Source: Lucinisca nassula (taxonomy: Eukaryota; Mollusca; Bivalvia; Lucinida; Lucinidae). From it: a stretch of 64,000 nucleotides of DNA. The notes under the pieces were generated by a model. The model ran no database searches. It was given only the letters and a program-made list of their open reading frames with translations, and was not told the origin of the DNA. The stretch covers positions 202,447,644 through 202,511,643 of the forward strand of contig OY757011.1 of assembly GCA_963580285.1 (NCBI GenBank), given 5' to 3'. The position numbers were made by a program, and so were the translations under genes. Shown here piece by piece: positions 9,926-21,110 of this stretch. The number at the start of each line of letters is the position of its first letter. The stretch's first letter is position 1.

Positions 9926-11452
9926 CTCGCCTTACGAAAGTAAGGGGGAGCTATTGCCATACCCCCGGGCGTCGGCGTCAGCGTCAGCGTCGGCGTCCGC
10001 ATTTGGTTAAAGTTTACCTGCAAGCTCTTATATGTGATGTTTTACAACTTTGGTTTGAATATATAATTAATAATTATTAAAAAAAAAATATATTTAACAT
10101 TATCATTGTACTTCATTTTACAGGTTTTTTGGCTTAAATTGGACTTTTTGAGAAGTTAATATTTTCCTCTGTATTACCTCCCTTACTTCTCTGTGTTAAA
10201 GTTTACCTGCAAGCTGCGTGAGTTCAAATCCCGGGGGAGGAACGTTTTTTTTTTTTGGTTTTTTTTCTTTTCTTTTTTCTTCTTTTTTTTTCTTTTGAAA
10301 AATATAGCGGGGTCTGGGGCTCAAGGTCAAGGTCACTGTGGCTATTTTTAGAAAAACATTGTCATTGCTCTAGCGCCTTCATTTATTGATGGATTTTAAT
10401 ATAACTTCACCCAAATGTTGGGTATAATGATATCTCGAGTGACTTTGACTTTCAGGGTCCGGGGCTTACGGTCAAGGTCACTACTTTCAGGGTCACGGGG
10501 TCAAGGTCACTGTTTCTATTTTTAGAAAAAACATTGTCATCGTTCTTGCACCTTATTTATTGATGGATTTTGATATAACTTCACACAAATGTTGGGTATG
10601 ATGATATCTCTAGCAAGTTCAACTTTCAGGTTCCGGGGCTGAAGGTCAAGGTCACTGTGGCTATTTTTAGAAAAACTTTGTGATCGCTGTAGTGCCTACA
10701 TTTATGGATGAATTTTAATATAACTTCACAAAAATGTTGGCAATGATGATATCTTGAGCGAGTTCGACTTTCAGGGTCTAGGGCTGAAGGTCAAGGTCAC
10801 TGTGGCTATTTTTAGAAAAACTTTGTCCTAGCTCTTGCCCCTTCATTTATTGATGGATTTTAATATACCTTGACACAAATGTTTGGTATGATGATATCTA
10901 GAGTGACTTTGACTTTCCGGGTCAGGGGCTGAAGGTCACTGTGGCTATTTTTTAGAAAGACTTGATCATTGTTCTAGTGTCCAGATTTATTGATGGATTT
11001 TATGATAACTTCATACAAATGTTGGGTATGAAATTCAACTTTCAGGGTCTGGGGCTTAAAGTCAAGGCCACTGTGGCTTATTTTCGAAAAACTTTGTCAT
11101 CACTCTTAAGTACCTACATTTATTGATGGATATAATGTAATTTTACACAAATGCTAGGCTAGGCTTTTTTTATTTTGTCATGCTCGAGGGGATTTGTATC
11201 GTCTGTGATGCCTTGTTATTACTTGGTACTTTGTAGATTTTTTTTTATCAAATATAGATTTCTTTTTCATTTTTATTATTTTTTTTTTTTGCAGTGGAAA
11301 GGCTTGAAAACAGGATGTTTAGGGGGGAAATTTTGGTTCTCTATCATTTGCTGCAGTCTATTGGGCTGTTTTACAGAAGAAAATTTTTTGATGACTTGCC
11401 CTCATCAATCTTAGGCCCCCAAAGGCGAGCTATGTTGTCTTCTGACAACTCT
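9926..11452. repeat. compound tandem-repeat element, about 140-bp units
   Basis: Begins with hairpin AGCTCGCC...GGGGGAGCT and a GGCGTC run (9969-10000), then about six diverged units carrying TTATTGATGGATTTTAAT, TCAGGGTCCGGGGCT, TCAAGGTCACTGTGG and TTTTTAGAAAAAC. It ends in AAAGGCGAGCTATGTTG. The same units recur at 31590-32515 and 39815-41540. Non-coding. Confidence 0.75.
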
Positions 11453-11597
11453 TGTTGAATATTGGTTGACCTTGGGTAATATAGGATAATCAATTAATAA
11501 AGCCCTTTATTACCTATCTTACTACTCTTTATTGGGATTCTTTATAGTGGCACATAATTCTTTTTATCATACATTTAGTATAAAATACTTAGTTTTT
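11453..11597. other. unassigned intron sequence
   Basis: AT-rich spacer between two repeats. Nothing recognisable. Confidence 0.4.
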
Positions 11598-12178
11598 GAA
11601 TATGCGATACGTACGTGACACCAATGCACGTATCACGCGTGCACATGCTGCCATATCGCATGGGCTTTATAATACCCCAAAAATCCATATCACAACCCTT
11701 TATCGCACCCCTAAGCCGTTATCATACCTCTGACGTCACCCTATCGGAACACGTGGCATTCTTCCTTTTGCGGCATTTCACATTTGTTGTTCCAGACGCC
11801 ATTTGCAATTTGAATATTTTCGTTTGTTCGAACTGTTTGGCCAAAAAAAAAACAAAAAAAAACATGGCACGGTGCAGCGAATACGAGAGGAAAATGGCGA
11901 AAGAACGATGCAAGGGATTTTTGACAGACTTTTGGATCTAGATAATATTATCGAGCAACTTTGGTATTAGGCAGATGCAATTAATGCAATTTATTTTGAA
12001 CATTTTTTTTTTAAAAGTGAAATGTATGATAAAAAGATTATGATATGGCCTTCGGCCCTCGGGCTGATATGGGAGTCTCGGGCTGATATGGGGTATTCGG
12101 CCCTCGGGCTGATATGGGAGTCTCGGGCTGATATGGGGTATGATATGAAAAATGCCATATGATAACCTCTATATAATG
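11598..12178. repeat. repeat-like block with internal 45-bp duplication
   Basis: Starts near GCGATACGTACGTGACACC and ends CCATATGATAACCTCTATA. Positions 12051-12140 are two copies of a 45-bp unit beginning TTCGGCCCTCGGGCTGATAT. The end resembles the CATATGATAA end of 21673-22036. It lies just 5' of the acceptor of exon 12242. Confidence 0.5.
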
Positions 12179-12241
12179 TTGAAAACAAATACTTATATAA
12201 GTATTATATTATAATGGATGTCCTCTGTATGTCATGTGTAG

Positions 12242-12427
12242 GTTATTGGCCATCCTATAATGTGCCATTCTTTGAGGAGGTCTACACACGCAGTGGCTAT
12301 CCGGAGATGGTGAAGAAGCATGGTACAGACTTGTCCTATCAGCTGGCTCCCAGGGCTAAAATATTCCGACGGGATGAAGGCACAGTGAAAGATATGACAA
12401 CGATGAAGAAAATTATGAGATATAATG
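12242..12427 (+). CDS. phospholipase B-like protein (PLBD1-like), internal exon
   Basis: Encodes (G)[18 protein letters not shown], then [18 protein letters not shown] and [12 protein letters not shown], which are core PLBD1-type motifs. The acceptor is ATGTGTAG ending 12241, with a weak polypyrimidine tract because a repeat abuts it; the donor is GTAAGA from 12428. Length 186 nt, phase 1 at both ends, open throughout. Confidence 0.95.
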
Positions 12428-12474
12428 GTAAGATTGTGTTTGTCCATGATAGGAAATAAGATTCTATGAACTGG

Positions 12475-12695
12475 AATGTCCAGAAACGCCTAAAGGGGTA
12501 CCCTGGCAAACAGTGCAGGCCCAGATCAGATGCCGCAGAATGCGGTGTCTGATCAGGGCCTACACTGTTTGCAAAAGGTTCAGCCACTTTCTAAATCAAT
12601 TTTGAAGAAAATGCAACCTGACACCCCTAAATTGTGAAATGGACTCCTGTTATATATAAGGTGGAAGATTCCATTTGGTACAAAAAGGGCTAATT
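12475..12695. repeat. TTAA-II MITE, degraded ends
   Basis: Contains GGCAAACAGTGCAGGCCCAG, the H1 hairpin with CAGATGCCGCAGAATGCGG, and TTTTGAAGAAAATGCAACC leading to CTATATATAAGG. The body matches 14565-14784; flanking TTAA not preserved. Confidence 0.65.
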
Positions 12696-13100
12696 AGTAT
12701 ACTTAACTAAATTACAACCCTTCATAAATATACCACAGCCACTGTATAATAGGATTGCTGGTGCCCAAAGCAGAATCTATGTTAGTAAAACAAACCTGTT
12801 AAATCCAGACAGATTTATATACATTAAAAGACTTGAAAATTCATCAAAATTTCACTCGACCACATGACCAAGGGCATATAGATTTTGGTAAATTCTGCGG
12901 AGCAAATCTTTCCTTTAAGAGTAGACCTTCTTTTTGGTGGGACTGAATGTAGAAAAAAAAACAACAAAAAAAAACATGGCACTAAAGGTGTTCAAATGGT
13001 TGTAAATATGGCAAGGGTATATTTCCCCTGAAATTTTAGGATACATGTAGTTACATGTTGAGCTAGGCCATGTGAAGTGGTGCCTTTGACATTGACACAG
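12696..13100. other. intron sequence with a TTAA-III fragment
   Basis: 12890-12950 matches the TTAA-III centre (GGAGCAAATCTTTCCTTTAA, then AGTAGACC). The rest is AT-rich with no recognisable content. Confidence 0.45.
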
Positions 13101-13104
13101 AAAC

Positions 13105-13220
13105 TAAATGGGCCCCGTCAAGCGTTTTTGGTACTTATCGCCTATGCGAGCAGCGAAGGTTCAGGCGAGCCTGCGCATCCGCGCAGTCTCGCCAGAACCT
13201 TCGCTGCTCGCTCATACAAG
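13105..13220. repeat. GC-rich inverted repeat
   Basis: GCGAGCAGCGAAGGTTCAGG and the reverse-complement CCAGAACCTTCGCTGCTCGC face each other across CCTGCGCATCCGCGCAGTC. It is much more GC-rich than its surroundings. Confidence 0.7.
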
Positions 13221-13369
13221 CAGTGAATCAAGAGGAACCTTCAGACAGAAAGACATATCCCTTGCCCCTCTGAATAGCTGGGCATGCGCAGTTAAAATTT
13301 GTCATGACGGAATGCTCGAAGACACAAATTCGCTTGGCGGGGCTCAAATGGTGTTGACTCCGCTATTAA

Positions 13370-13574
13370 CCATTATTCTGCTGAATATATCTATTTAGCC
13401 ACACCCATTGCTGACTATCCGCCGGTCAAATTTCTTGTTATAATGTATTGGTTCATTTCACCAACTGCAAGACAAATAGTGTAGATCCTTTTCAGACAGC
13501 TTCTTCAGAAGCCCTCCGATCTGGATCTACACTGTTTCCAAAGATATGGGTTGTCATGTTCAGCAGGATAGGAG
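13370..13574. mobile_element. TTAA-I MITE, complete
   Basis: 205 bp between TTAA (13366-13369 and 13575-13578), termini CCATTATTCTGCTG and CAGCAGGATAGGAG. Central hairpin around CAGACAGCTTCTTCAGAAGC. Confidence 0.8.
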
Positions 13575-13578
13575 TTAA

Positions 13579-13799
13579 CCCATTGCATGGGGGAAACCCC
13601 TAAAGGGGTACCTTGCCAAACAGTGCAGGCCCAGAACAGACGCCGCAGAACGCGGCGTCTGATAAGGGCCTGCACTATTTGCTAACAGAATTTACCATCA
13701 AAAATAGAATAAAATGAAAAAGTAGGCCTGACATCCCTTTTATGACAAATGGACTTGTCCAACATATAGCAATGGAAGAGTCCACTAGCATACATTGGG
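13579..13799. mobile_element. TTAA-II MITE sharing its left TTAA with the neighbouring TTAA-I
   Basis: 221 bp, left TTAA 13575-13578 (shared) and right TTAA 13800-13803. Starts CCCATTGCATGGGGGAAACC. H1 hairpin with AGACGCCGCAGAACGCGGCG. Confidence 0.8.
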
Positions 13800-13803
13800 T
13801 TAA

Positions 13804-14250
13804 ATGCCAAAAAACTTAAACTTATCCCATTTGTACTAGAAACCCATAAACAGGCTACTAGCAAACAGTGAAGGCTCGGATTAGAAGCTGCATAACACAG
13901 CACCTAAATAGGGTTTTTCAAAAAATTCACCCATAAAACTGTAAAGTTCCTAAAAATTCGGACACATTCAAGACTTGCTATAAGTCTCCTAAGATTTTAA
14001 CAAATTGTTTTAAGTTCTAGCAAGGAGTCCAAAAGGTGCAGACGGAATGGCAAAGAGTGATGACTCAGATCAGACTTCTCCGTCTGATCTGGCTCTGCAC
14101 TGTTTGCTTAGGCCTCTCTGTCACAATACTTAGGATCATTATGGTATATGTAAATGACTAAATATAACCTGGCATGCCCAAATAAATGGACTCCAGTGCA
14201 TATTGTATTGGAGGCAGAAGATTTCATTCTTTTGTATAGTTTCACGTCTC
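13804..14250. repeat. composite of TTAA-II and family C fragments
   Basis: A TTAA-II-like left end (CCCATTTGTACTAGAAACCC, near 13830) is followed at about 13960-14165 by a reverse-oriented family C element (CAAGGAGTCCAAAAGGTGCA, hairpin 14060-14105). Boundaries are blurred. Confidence 0.5.
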
Positions 14251-14458
14251 ACCAACACAGCTTATGTCATATGGAGATGGGAGCTTGGTTTAAAGACGCA
14301 TGCATCATTCAAGACAAGATGTAATATGCAAGTCACTGACATAAAGTCAAAGTTCTGGGCTAACTGAGTAGGCTAACTTACACCCTCACTGTGCTAACAT
14401 CCCTTGTCTTTTGAGTTTGATCTGTTATGGGAAAAGGTACACCGTTTGGGGAGGCAAC

Positions 14459-14850
14459 TCCTGCAAAAGTATTTTTATCTTCCATGTCAACAGGGGTTTA
14501 CTCTTAAAGGAAAAAAGTGCTCCAGAGGAGACCTTTACTCTCCAGAGCAAATTCTTTTCTTTAACCCATTTTGTACCGGAAACCCCAAAATGGGTTGTTG
14601 GCAAACAGTGCAGGCCCAGATCAGACGCCACAGAATGTGGCATCTGATCAGGGCCTACACTGTTTGCAAAAGATCCAGCCATTTTCCCAATAGATTTTGG
14701 GGAAGACACTACCTGACACCCCTAAATTTTGAAATAGACTCCAGCTATATATTAGGAGGTCCATTCCATTTGGTACAGAAAGAGTTAAGAGAAGACCCTT
14801 TTTCAGAGGAAAAGCAAACAGTAAGTCCTGAAAATTTCCCCCCCCCCCCT
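14459..14850. repeat. TTAA-III copy, split by a nested TTAA-II
   Basis: Left part CAACTCCTGCAAAAGTATTT, CATGTCAACAGGGG and the GAGCAAATTCTTTTC centre, then the nested insert, then GAGAAGACCCTTTTT resuming at 14789. The C8 run at 14840-14848 is beyond the recognisable end. Confidence 0.65.
14565..14784. mobile_element. TTAA-II MITE, complete, nested
   Basis: 220 bp between TTAA 14561-14564 and 14785-14788. Termini CCCATTTTGTACCGG and GGTACAGAAAGAG. Removing the insert plus one TTAA restores the host sequence ATTCTTTTCTTTAAGAGAAG, in line with the palindrome at 9418-9653. Confidence 0.88.
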
Positions 14851-15402
14851 TTGAAAAATTGAGGACAAAATTGCCATTTCTTACATGCTTTTCAATGAAT
14901 GATAGAGATTTATCAGTGAAATATAAATCGATATTTTCACTGTTTCAAACAGTGAAAATACGATTTTTTATTTTTCACTGTTTGGGACTACTTTTTTCTT
15001 CAAATCCATCTCTAATTTCAATTTTATCTTTGTCAGATAACTGAACAATACTGAAATGTGTTTTAATTGACGCATAGCCCGTTCATGTGTGACGGGGACG
15101 TTACTGACGTCATTTATAACGCTGACGTCACGTCTTTTGTCGCGCGACGTTAGACTTGCCAGCAACTTCTTTGGAAAACTACTCTCTCAATTATTTCATT
15201 AATCATTCATAATAATACCATCCCAGGCCATTTCTCAGGTGCAAACTTTCAGTTTACACCCAATAGTATACCCACTAAACACGATGGACACCACTAAATT
15301 GACGCGAAACGAACAGGAACAAAGATAATTTTCTCCGAATGTGAGCGACACCATTAAAGACGCTAAATATTGCCTTTTGAAGCATGTAAGAAACAGAAAA
15401 TT

Positions 15403-15550
15403 TGATTTTTTGAGTGCAAGATCAAATTTTATTTCACTCATGAACACCAAAACTGCTATTTTCACTCGTGGCTACGCCACTCGTGAAAATAACAGTTTTG
15501 GTGTTCATTCGATGAAATAAAATTCGATCTTACACTGAAAAAATCAAATA
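15403..15550. repeat. foldback repeat
   Basis: The arm TTTGATTTTTTGAGTGCAAG and following TTTTATTTCACTCATGAACA pair with the downstream arm around TGTTCATTCGATGAAATAAA and GAAAAAATCAAATA. The centre is CTCGTGGCTACGCCACTCGT. A smaller palindrome (TTTCACTGTTTCAAACAGTG) lies at 14934. Confidence 0.75.
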
Positions 15551-15654
15551 TCCTCTATGTGTATACATTTGTCTTAAATTGGTTTAATGTGAATTGATAC
15601 AAGGTAAGGGGAGGCAACTGTACATGCAAAGACTTGGTTGTTTGTAGTTTAACG

Positions 15655-15800
15655 GCCTGCTGATCAGTTTTCCTAACCACACATTTCCTGAGCAGACTTA
15701 TACATAAGCATTTAAGCAGTACAGTGCACATTCTATCACCAGAAATTGACAGTTGCCCTTCTTGAATCAGTGGAAGGGAGAGAATGGCTGTCAAAATATT
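15655..15800 (-). repeat. dispersed repeat, inverted partner of 17785-17900
   Basis: The minus strand carries CTCTCCCTTCCACTGATTCA, AGAAGGGCAACTGTCA and GTGCACTGTACTGCTTAA, matching the plus strand at 17785-17900 with scattered differences. Not coding. Confidence 0.65.
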
Positions 15801-15844
15801 TCATGACCAATCCTCTGGAAAGTATATTGCCAACCCATCAGGTA

Positions 15845-17145
15845 TTGAACTCGCAACTCCTGAGTCACATCACGTGACCAAGTCCATGAAATGAAGACCC
15901 CCCTAAACCCCACTTTATATAGAGAAAACTGGGGTTTAAGGGGGTATTCATTATTTTTAGCTCACCGTCACGTAGTGACGAGGTGAGCTTTTGGGATCAC
16001 TTTTTGTCCGTCGTCCGTCGTGCGTGCGTGCGTCCGTGCGTCCGTAAACAATTTCTTTAAACGACATCTCCTCCTAAACCACTGATCGGATTTTGACCAA
16101 ACTTCACAGGAATGATCCTTAGGTGGTCCCCTTTCAAAGTTGTTCAAATGGTTCTGGTCCGTTGCACATCTAGGTCACAGGAGCCAAAAATAGATTTTTT
16201 TCACCAAAAACTTAAAAAATCTTCTTCTCTAAAACCACAAGGCCCAGGTCTTTGATATTTGGTGTGAAGCTTCATCCAGTGGACCCCTACCAAGATTGTT
16301 CAAATTATAGTGCTGGGGCCAAAAATGCCCCCGCCCCGGGGCCCTTTGGTTTTACATAGGCTTATATAGGGAAAATCTTTAAAAATCTTCTTCTCTGAAA
16401 CCACAAGGCCCAGGACTTTGATATTTGGTATGAAGCTTCATCTAGTGGACCCCTACCAAGATTGTTCAAATTTTAGTGCTGGGACAAAAAATGCCCCCGC
16501 CATGGGGCCCTTTGGTTTTACATTGGCTTATATAGGGAAAATCTTTAAAAATCTTCTTCTCTGAAACCACAAGGCCCAGGTCTTTGATATTTGGTATGAA
16601 GCTTCATCTAGTGGACCCCTACCAAGATTGTTAAAATTATAGTGCTGGGGCCAAAAATGCCCCCGCCCCGGGGCCCTTTGGTTTTACATAGGCTTATATA
16701 GGCAAAATCTTTAAAAATCTTCTTCTCTGAAACCGCTAAGCCCAGGTCTTTGATATTTGATGTGTAGCTTCATCTAGTGGACCTTTGCCAAGATTGTTCA
16801 AATTATAGCTTTTGTTGATGTTTGGTATGAAGCTTCACCTTTAAGACCTCCCTCAACATTATGCACATTAAAGCCCTGGGGCCAATAATGGCCCTCTCTG
16901 GGGCCCACTTGTTACACTATGGATCAGGTGAGCGATCCAGGGCCATCATGGCCCTCTTGTTCTTATTTCTGCGCCCAGACATAGGTTGTGGGTACTCGTT
17001 AGAACCGCCTCATTGAGGCGGTTCTAACGAGCACACACAACCTATGTTTTGAGCATTTATAGGAAAAATATCAAGGATTTTCATCAGAAAAGTAGCCATT
17101 TTGGAGATGTGAGAAATGCACGTTGCCGTACGGGTGTGTTATCGT
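15845..17145. mobile_element. FB-B foldback MITE split by a 1-kb insertion
   Basis: The left half (TCACGTGACCAAGTCCATG, AACCCCACTTTATATAGAG) ends near 15957 and resumes near 16961 with TTATTTCTGCGCCCAGACAT. The H2 hairpin is at about 16985-17040. The right terminus GGTGTGTTATCGTAATG matches other FB-B copies. Joined, it has the normal FB-B order. Confidence 0.75.
15958..16960. mobile_element. compound tandem-repeat element with GCTCACC hairpin head, nested in FB-B
   Basis: Head hairpin CTCACCGTCACGTAGTGACG, a GTCCGTCG/GTGCGTGC run, then about four units of 165-175 bp with AAATCTTCTTCTCTGAAACC, GGCCCAGGTCTTTGATATTT and GAAGCTTCATCTAGTGGACC. The tail is GATCCAGGGCCATCATGGCC then CTCTTGTT. Units recur at 30595-31580 and 38755-39810. 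No protein frame. Confidence 0.7.
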
Positions 17146-17324
17146 AATGAGAGGAGAATTCGAGTTAGGTATTCACTAACAACAATAAACCATAGCGGAA
17201 GCTTTGCCTTGAAATGGACAGTAAATATTTTAGCTTGGTGCTTAGTATGTAAATAAACAGGCTAACATTAATCTTAACTGGTCTCTAATATCACAAAAAT
17301 TATCTTGCTTTTGTATGCTTTCAG

Positions 17325-17431
17325 ATTATAAAGAGGACCCATACTCAGAGGACAGCCCTTGTAATACCATCTGTTGTCGTGGTGACCTGATGCAGAAAGA
17401 TCCTGGTCCTTTTGGTTGCTATGATACCAAG
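17325..17431 (+). CDS. phospholipase B-like protein (PLBD1-like), internal exon
   Basis: Encodes (D)[20 protein letters not shown] then [15 protein letters not shown]. The CNTICCR cysteine cluster and GCYDTK are characteristic of PLBD1-type proteins and differ from PLBD2. The acceptor is TGCTTTCAG ending 17324, the donor GTATGA from 17432. Enters in phase 1 and leaves in phase 0; 107 nt, which fits the final exon exactly. Confidence 0.95.
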
Positions 17432-17501
17432 GTATGAAGATGTAAATTTAGGTCATAGCACTGCCTTGGACTTTGAATTTCTTAGGGCAAATTCAGTTTA
17501 A

Positions 17502-17715
17502 GCATTCTCTTGCTGAATAAATTAATTTTGCCACACCCATGTCTGACTATCAACCAATCAATAAATAACCAATGAAATTATTGATTTTTTTGTAATTGTT
17601 CAGTTCGCAAACTGAATGACAAACAGTGTAGATCTAGAGATCTTCTGAAGAAGCCATCTGATCCGGATCTACTCTGTTTAAAAAGGTAGGGTTGTGATGT
17701 TCAGCAGGACAAGGG
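17502..17715. mobile_element. TTAA-I MITE
   Basis: TTAA at 17498-17501 and 17716-17719, right terminus CAGCAGGACAAGGG, left terminus eroded (GCATTCTCTTGCTG). H1 hairpin 17618-17680. Confidence 0.75.
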
Positions 17716-17784
17716 TTAAATATTGAATGTATTATATTGCACAATCGCGGATTCAATACCTGCTTTCGTGGAGACTGATCTTTT

Positions 17785-17900
17785 CTACAGTCATTCTCTC
17801 CCTTCTATTGATTCAAGAAGGGCAGTTGTCAGTTTCTGGCAAAAGAATGTGCACTGTACTGGTTAACCGCTTACGTATAAGCCTGCCCAGGAAAAGTGTG
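17785..17900 (+). repeat. dispersed repeat, inverted partner of 15655-15800
   Basis: TCATTCTCTCCCTTCTATTG, CAAGAAGGGCAGTTGTCAGT and GTGCACTGTACTGGTTAACC are shared with the minus strand of 15655-15800. Confidence 0.65.
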
Positions 17901-18122
17901 AATAGGTAAATTGACCGGCCCAATAATTGCCTAAACAGTGTTGGCTGGGCTGTTAAACTCTCCAATACAAACAAATACTGCACAATAGCCAGACTTTTAC
18001 TATTTGTTGAAAAAGGTATCAGTATTTGAAATATTAGGTGATAGGTTATTCTTGGAAATGACAAAAGGTACACATCAAGTTTACAATCTTGAATAATGAA
18101 TATCCTTGTCAACCCACTTTAT

Positions 18123-20157
18123 TATGTCTCCCCAGAATTTTTTTTTTGGAGAGACATATTGTTTTTCCCCCGGGCATCTGTCTGTCTGTCCGGGCGAACA
18201 TGTCAGGTTTAGGGGCTAGTGTCCAGATTGATAACAATAGAAAATGATTGGAAAATGATTGGTAAACAATAAATTTATTCCGTAAATAAAAGGTTTAGGA
18301 GGTTAGCCCCTAAACCAATCAAAAGAAAAGAACCAAAAGAAAATCTGGACACTAGCCCCTAAACTGGATATGTTGGAACGTCCATCTGTCTGTCTGTCCA
18401 TCTGTCCGTCTGTCACACATTCATGTCCACTCTATAACTTGAAAACCGTTTGAGCTATCTTCACGAAACTTCCTATAAATATTAATCAGCATTAGACGAC
18501 GTGCAGTGTGCAAGACCTATAACTCTGGCATTATGCTTTTTGAATTATCTCTCTTGGAAGTTTGTCAGTATGTATATATGTATGGGCAAATCGTGTCCGG
18601 TCAATAACTTTCTTATTTTCAGATGGATTTTAAATTTACATGACAGAAATATTAACAACCATGAGACGATGTGTGGTGCGCATGAGGCAGGTCGGTACCT
18701 CAAAGGTCAAGGTCATACTTAGAGGTCAAAGGTAAAAAAGGGGCCTTTTTTCGTGATTGGTCAAAAACTTTCTTATTTTGAGATGGATTTTAAAATTACA
18801 TGGCAGAAATATTAACATCCATGAGACAATGTGTGGTGCACATGAGGCAGGTCGGTACCTCAAAGGTCAAGGGGCCTTTTTTCGTGTTTGGTCAATAACT
18901 TTCTTATTTTGGGATGGATTTTAAAATCACTTGGCTGAAATGTTAACCAATATAAGACGATGTGTTGGGTGCATGACCCAGGTTGGTACCTCAAAGGTCA
19001 ATTTCATACTTAGAGGTCAAAGGTAAAAAAGGGGCCTTTTTTTTGCGGGTTTTGTCAATAACTTGCTTATTTTTAGATAGAATTTGAAGTTACTTGGCAA
19101 AAATGTTAACTATCATGACACAATGTGTTGCATGCATGATTCAGTTTGGTACCTCAAATGTCAAGGTCATACAGAGAGGTCAAATGTAAAAAAGGGGCCT
19201 TTTTTGAAGTTTGGTCAATAACTTTATTTGTATATGGATTTTGAAATTGCTTGGCAGAAATGTTAACCACCATGAGATGATGTGTTGTACGCATGACCCA
19301 GTCTGGTACCTGAAAGGTCAAGGTCATACATAGAGGTTAAAGGTAAAAAAGGGGCCTTTTTGTGTTCTGTCAATAACTTTCTTAATTTTAGATGGATTTT
19401 GAAATTACTTGGCAGAAATGTTAACCACCATGAGACGATGTGTCGTGTGCACGACCCAAGTTGGTACCTCAAATGTCAAGGTCGTACTAAGAGGTCAAAG
19501 GACAAAAAGGGGCCTTTTTTAGTGTTCAGTCAATGACTTTCTTAATCATGGATAGATTGTGAAATTACTTGGCAGAAATGTTAACCATCATGAGTCAATG
19601 TGGTGCATGCTAGACCCAGGTCAGTACCTCCAAGATCAAGATCATACTAAGATGTCAGAGGTAAAAAAAGTTTGTTTTTTTGTGTCCAGTCAATAACTTT
19701 TTTATTTCTGGATAGACTTTATAAAGTAACCATGCAGAAATATTCACCATCATTAGACCATGAGTCATGTGCCAGACCAAGGTCAATACCTCCAATGTCA
19801 AGGTCATACCTAGAGGTCAAAGGTAAAAAAGGGACAGTCAATAACTTCCTTATTCTTTGATGGATTATGAAATTACTTGGCAGAAATGTTAACCATCATG
19901 TGTTGATGTGTTGTACCTCATAGGTCAAGGCCATACTTAGAGGTCAAAGGTAAAAAATGGCTTTTTAGTGTACAGCCAATAACTTTTTTATTTCTCTATG
20001 AACATTTTTAAAGTTACTTTGCAGAAATGTTCATCTTCATTAGATGATGTGTTGCACACAAGACCCAGCTCAATACCTCCAATGTCAAGGTCATACTTAG
20101 AGGTCAGAAACGGGGGGAGACATCTATGTTTTTGTAGAAAAACAAATTCTAGTTTTG
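18123..20157. repeat. compound tandem-repeat element with MATGTCTCCCC ends, about 155-bp units
   Basis: The head is a hairpin TATGTCTCCCCAG...GGAGAGACATA followed by CTGTCTGTCC. Then come about ten diverged units of 150-160 bp with TCAATAACTTTCTTATTTT, TGGCAGAAATGTTAACCA, CATGAGACGATGTGT and CTCAAAGGTCAAGGTCATAC. It closes with GGGGGGAGACATCTATG. Occupies intron 4 of the PLBD-like gene. Non-coding. Confidence 0.75.
18207..18364. mobile_element. short TIR element nested in the head of the 18123 repeat
   Basis: 158 bp with inverted termini GTTTAGGGGCTAGTGTCCAG and CTGGACACTAGCCCCTAAAC. An extra internal arm (GTTAGCCCCTAAAC, 18303) is present. A TSD is not evident. Confidence 0.75.
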
Positions 20158-20221
20158 CTTTATATTTTTAAGTGGGGTTTACATAGGTATAGTTGTCTTA
20201 GTTTTGTGCAGAAAAATATAT

Positions 20222-21110
20222 TGATTGCACCTATTTGAACTGGTCAATAAAGCCTCTAATGACAACCCACAATCTACTTTTTATCATCATCATCCGATTT
20301 TTGATAAACATGCAATTAAGGGGCAATACCCATATAAGTGGGCACCCTTCCAGATCTCACACCGGATCTCCAGGTATGTCTATCATGAGGGTCCATAGCT
20401 GAGAACTTCCATTCTCTGATACTTGGTACAAACTTGTATCTGGGGATGGAAACTTAAATGCAAGCATACATATTTAGACCTTGACCTACATTTTATGGTT
20501 CACTGACTTTGTAAAATATTGCAACCACCCTAGCATTCACCCTAATGGTTAAGTTCTTTTCTCAAGAATTATTAGAGCTTCCTTACTGATACTTGGTACA
20601 AGCTTGCATTTAAGAATGGCAACTTTTATGCAAGCATCTGTTTGACCTTGGCCTTGATGTCATGGTTCAGTGATTTGAACCCTCAGAGGCGTGACATAGC
20701 CTTCGGCGGAATTCTTGTTTATTAGTTTGTCACCTGCAACATCAGCATTCTCTCTTCTAAACTGCTTAGCAAGGGGGTATAGTCCTGAAGACTTCGGGTC
20801 AATATTCTTGTAGATCTCCTTGTCGACTTTTTGGCGAGCATGGTGCACTGCACGCACATCTGGCAATACGTTTGGCCACTTTATATGATGCCTTAGTGCC
20901 TTTACCAGTCTTACATGCTTTAAAAGCTTGCCGCTTGGCTGTAATAACCTTATCAATGTGTTTTAGGACGCCAACATTGGGACCGAGTTGTACCACACAC
21001 CTCAGTTGTTTTGATCAGGCCTGTCTTGATGTTGTTCCAGTTGTTTGGAGTACAAATGAGAAACTTTCACAGTTTCATCTGAAGAAAGTCAGTTTTTGGC
21101 ATGTATGATA
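20222..21110 (-). pseudogene. LINE-like ORF fragment in a duplicated repeat, copy 1
   Basis: Nearly identical to 35515-36410. Minus-strand blocks in shifted frames: MVQLGPNVGVLKHIDKVITA, KACKTGKGTKASYKVAKRIA, LAKQFRRENADVAGDKLINK. The last block resembles the linker between endonuclease and RT in non-LTR retrotransposons, which is the reason for the tentative assignment; no RT motif is present. Confidence 0.5.

Noticed and set aside
14404..14862. 152-codon frame
   Set aside because: It spans a TTAA-III element, a nested TTAA-II and a poly-C run, so the frame is composite repeat sequence.
15958..16960. Helitron
   Set aside because: A hairpin lies close to the end (GGCCATCATGGCC), but the terminus lacks a clear CTRR and no 5' TC start is evident.
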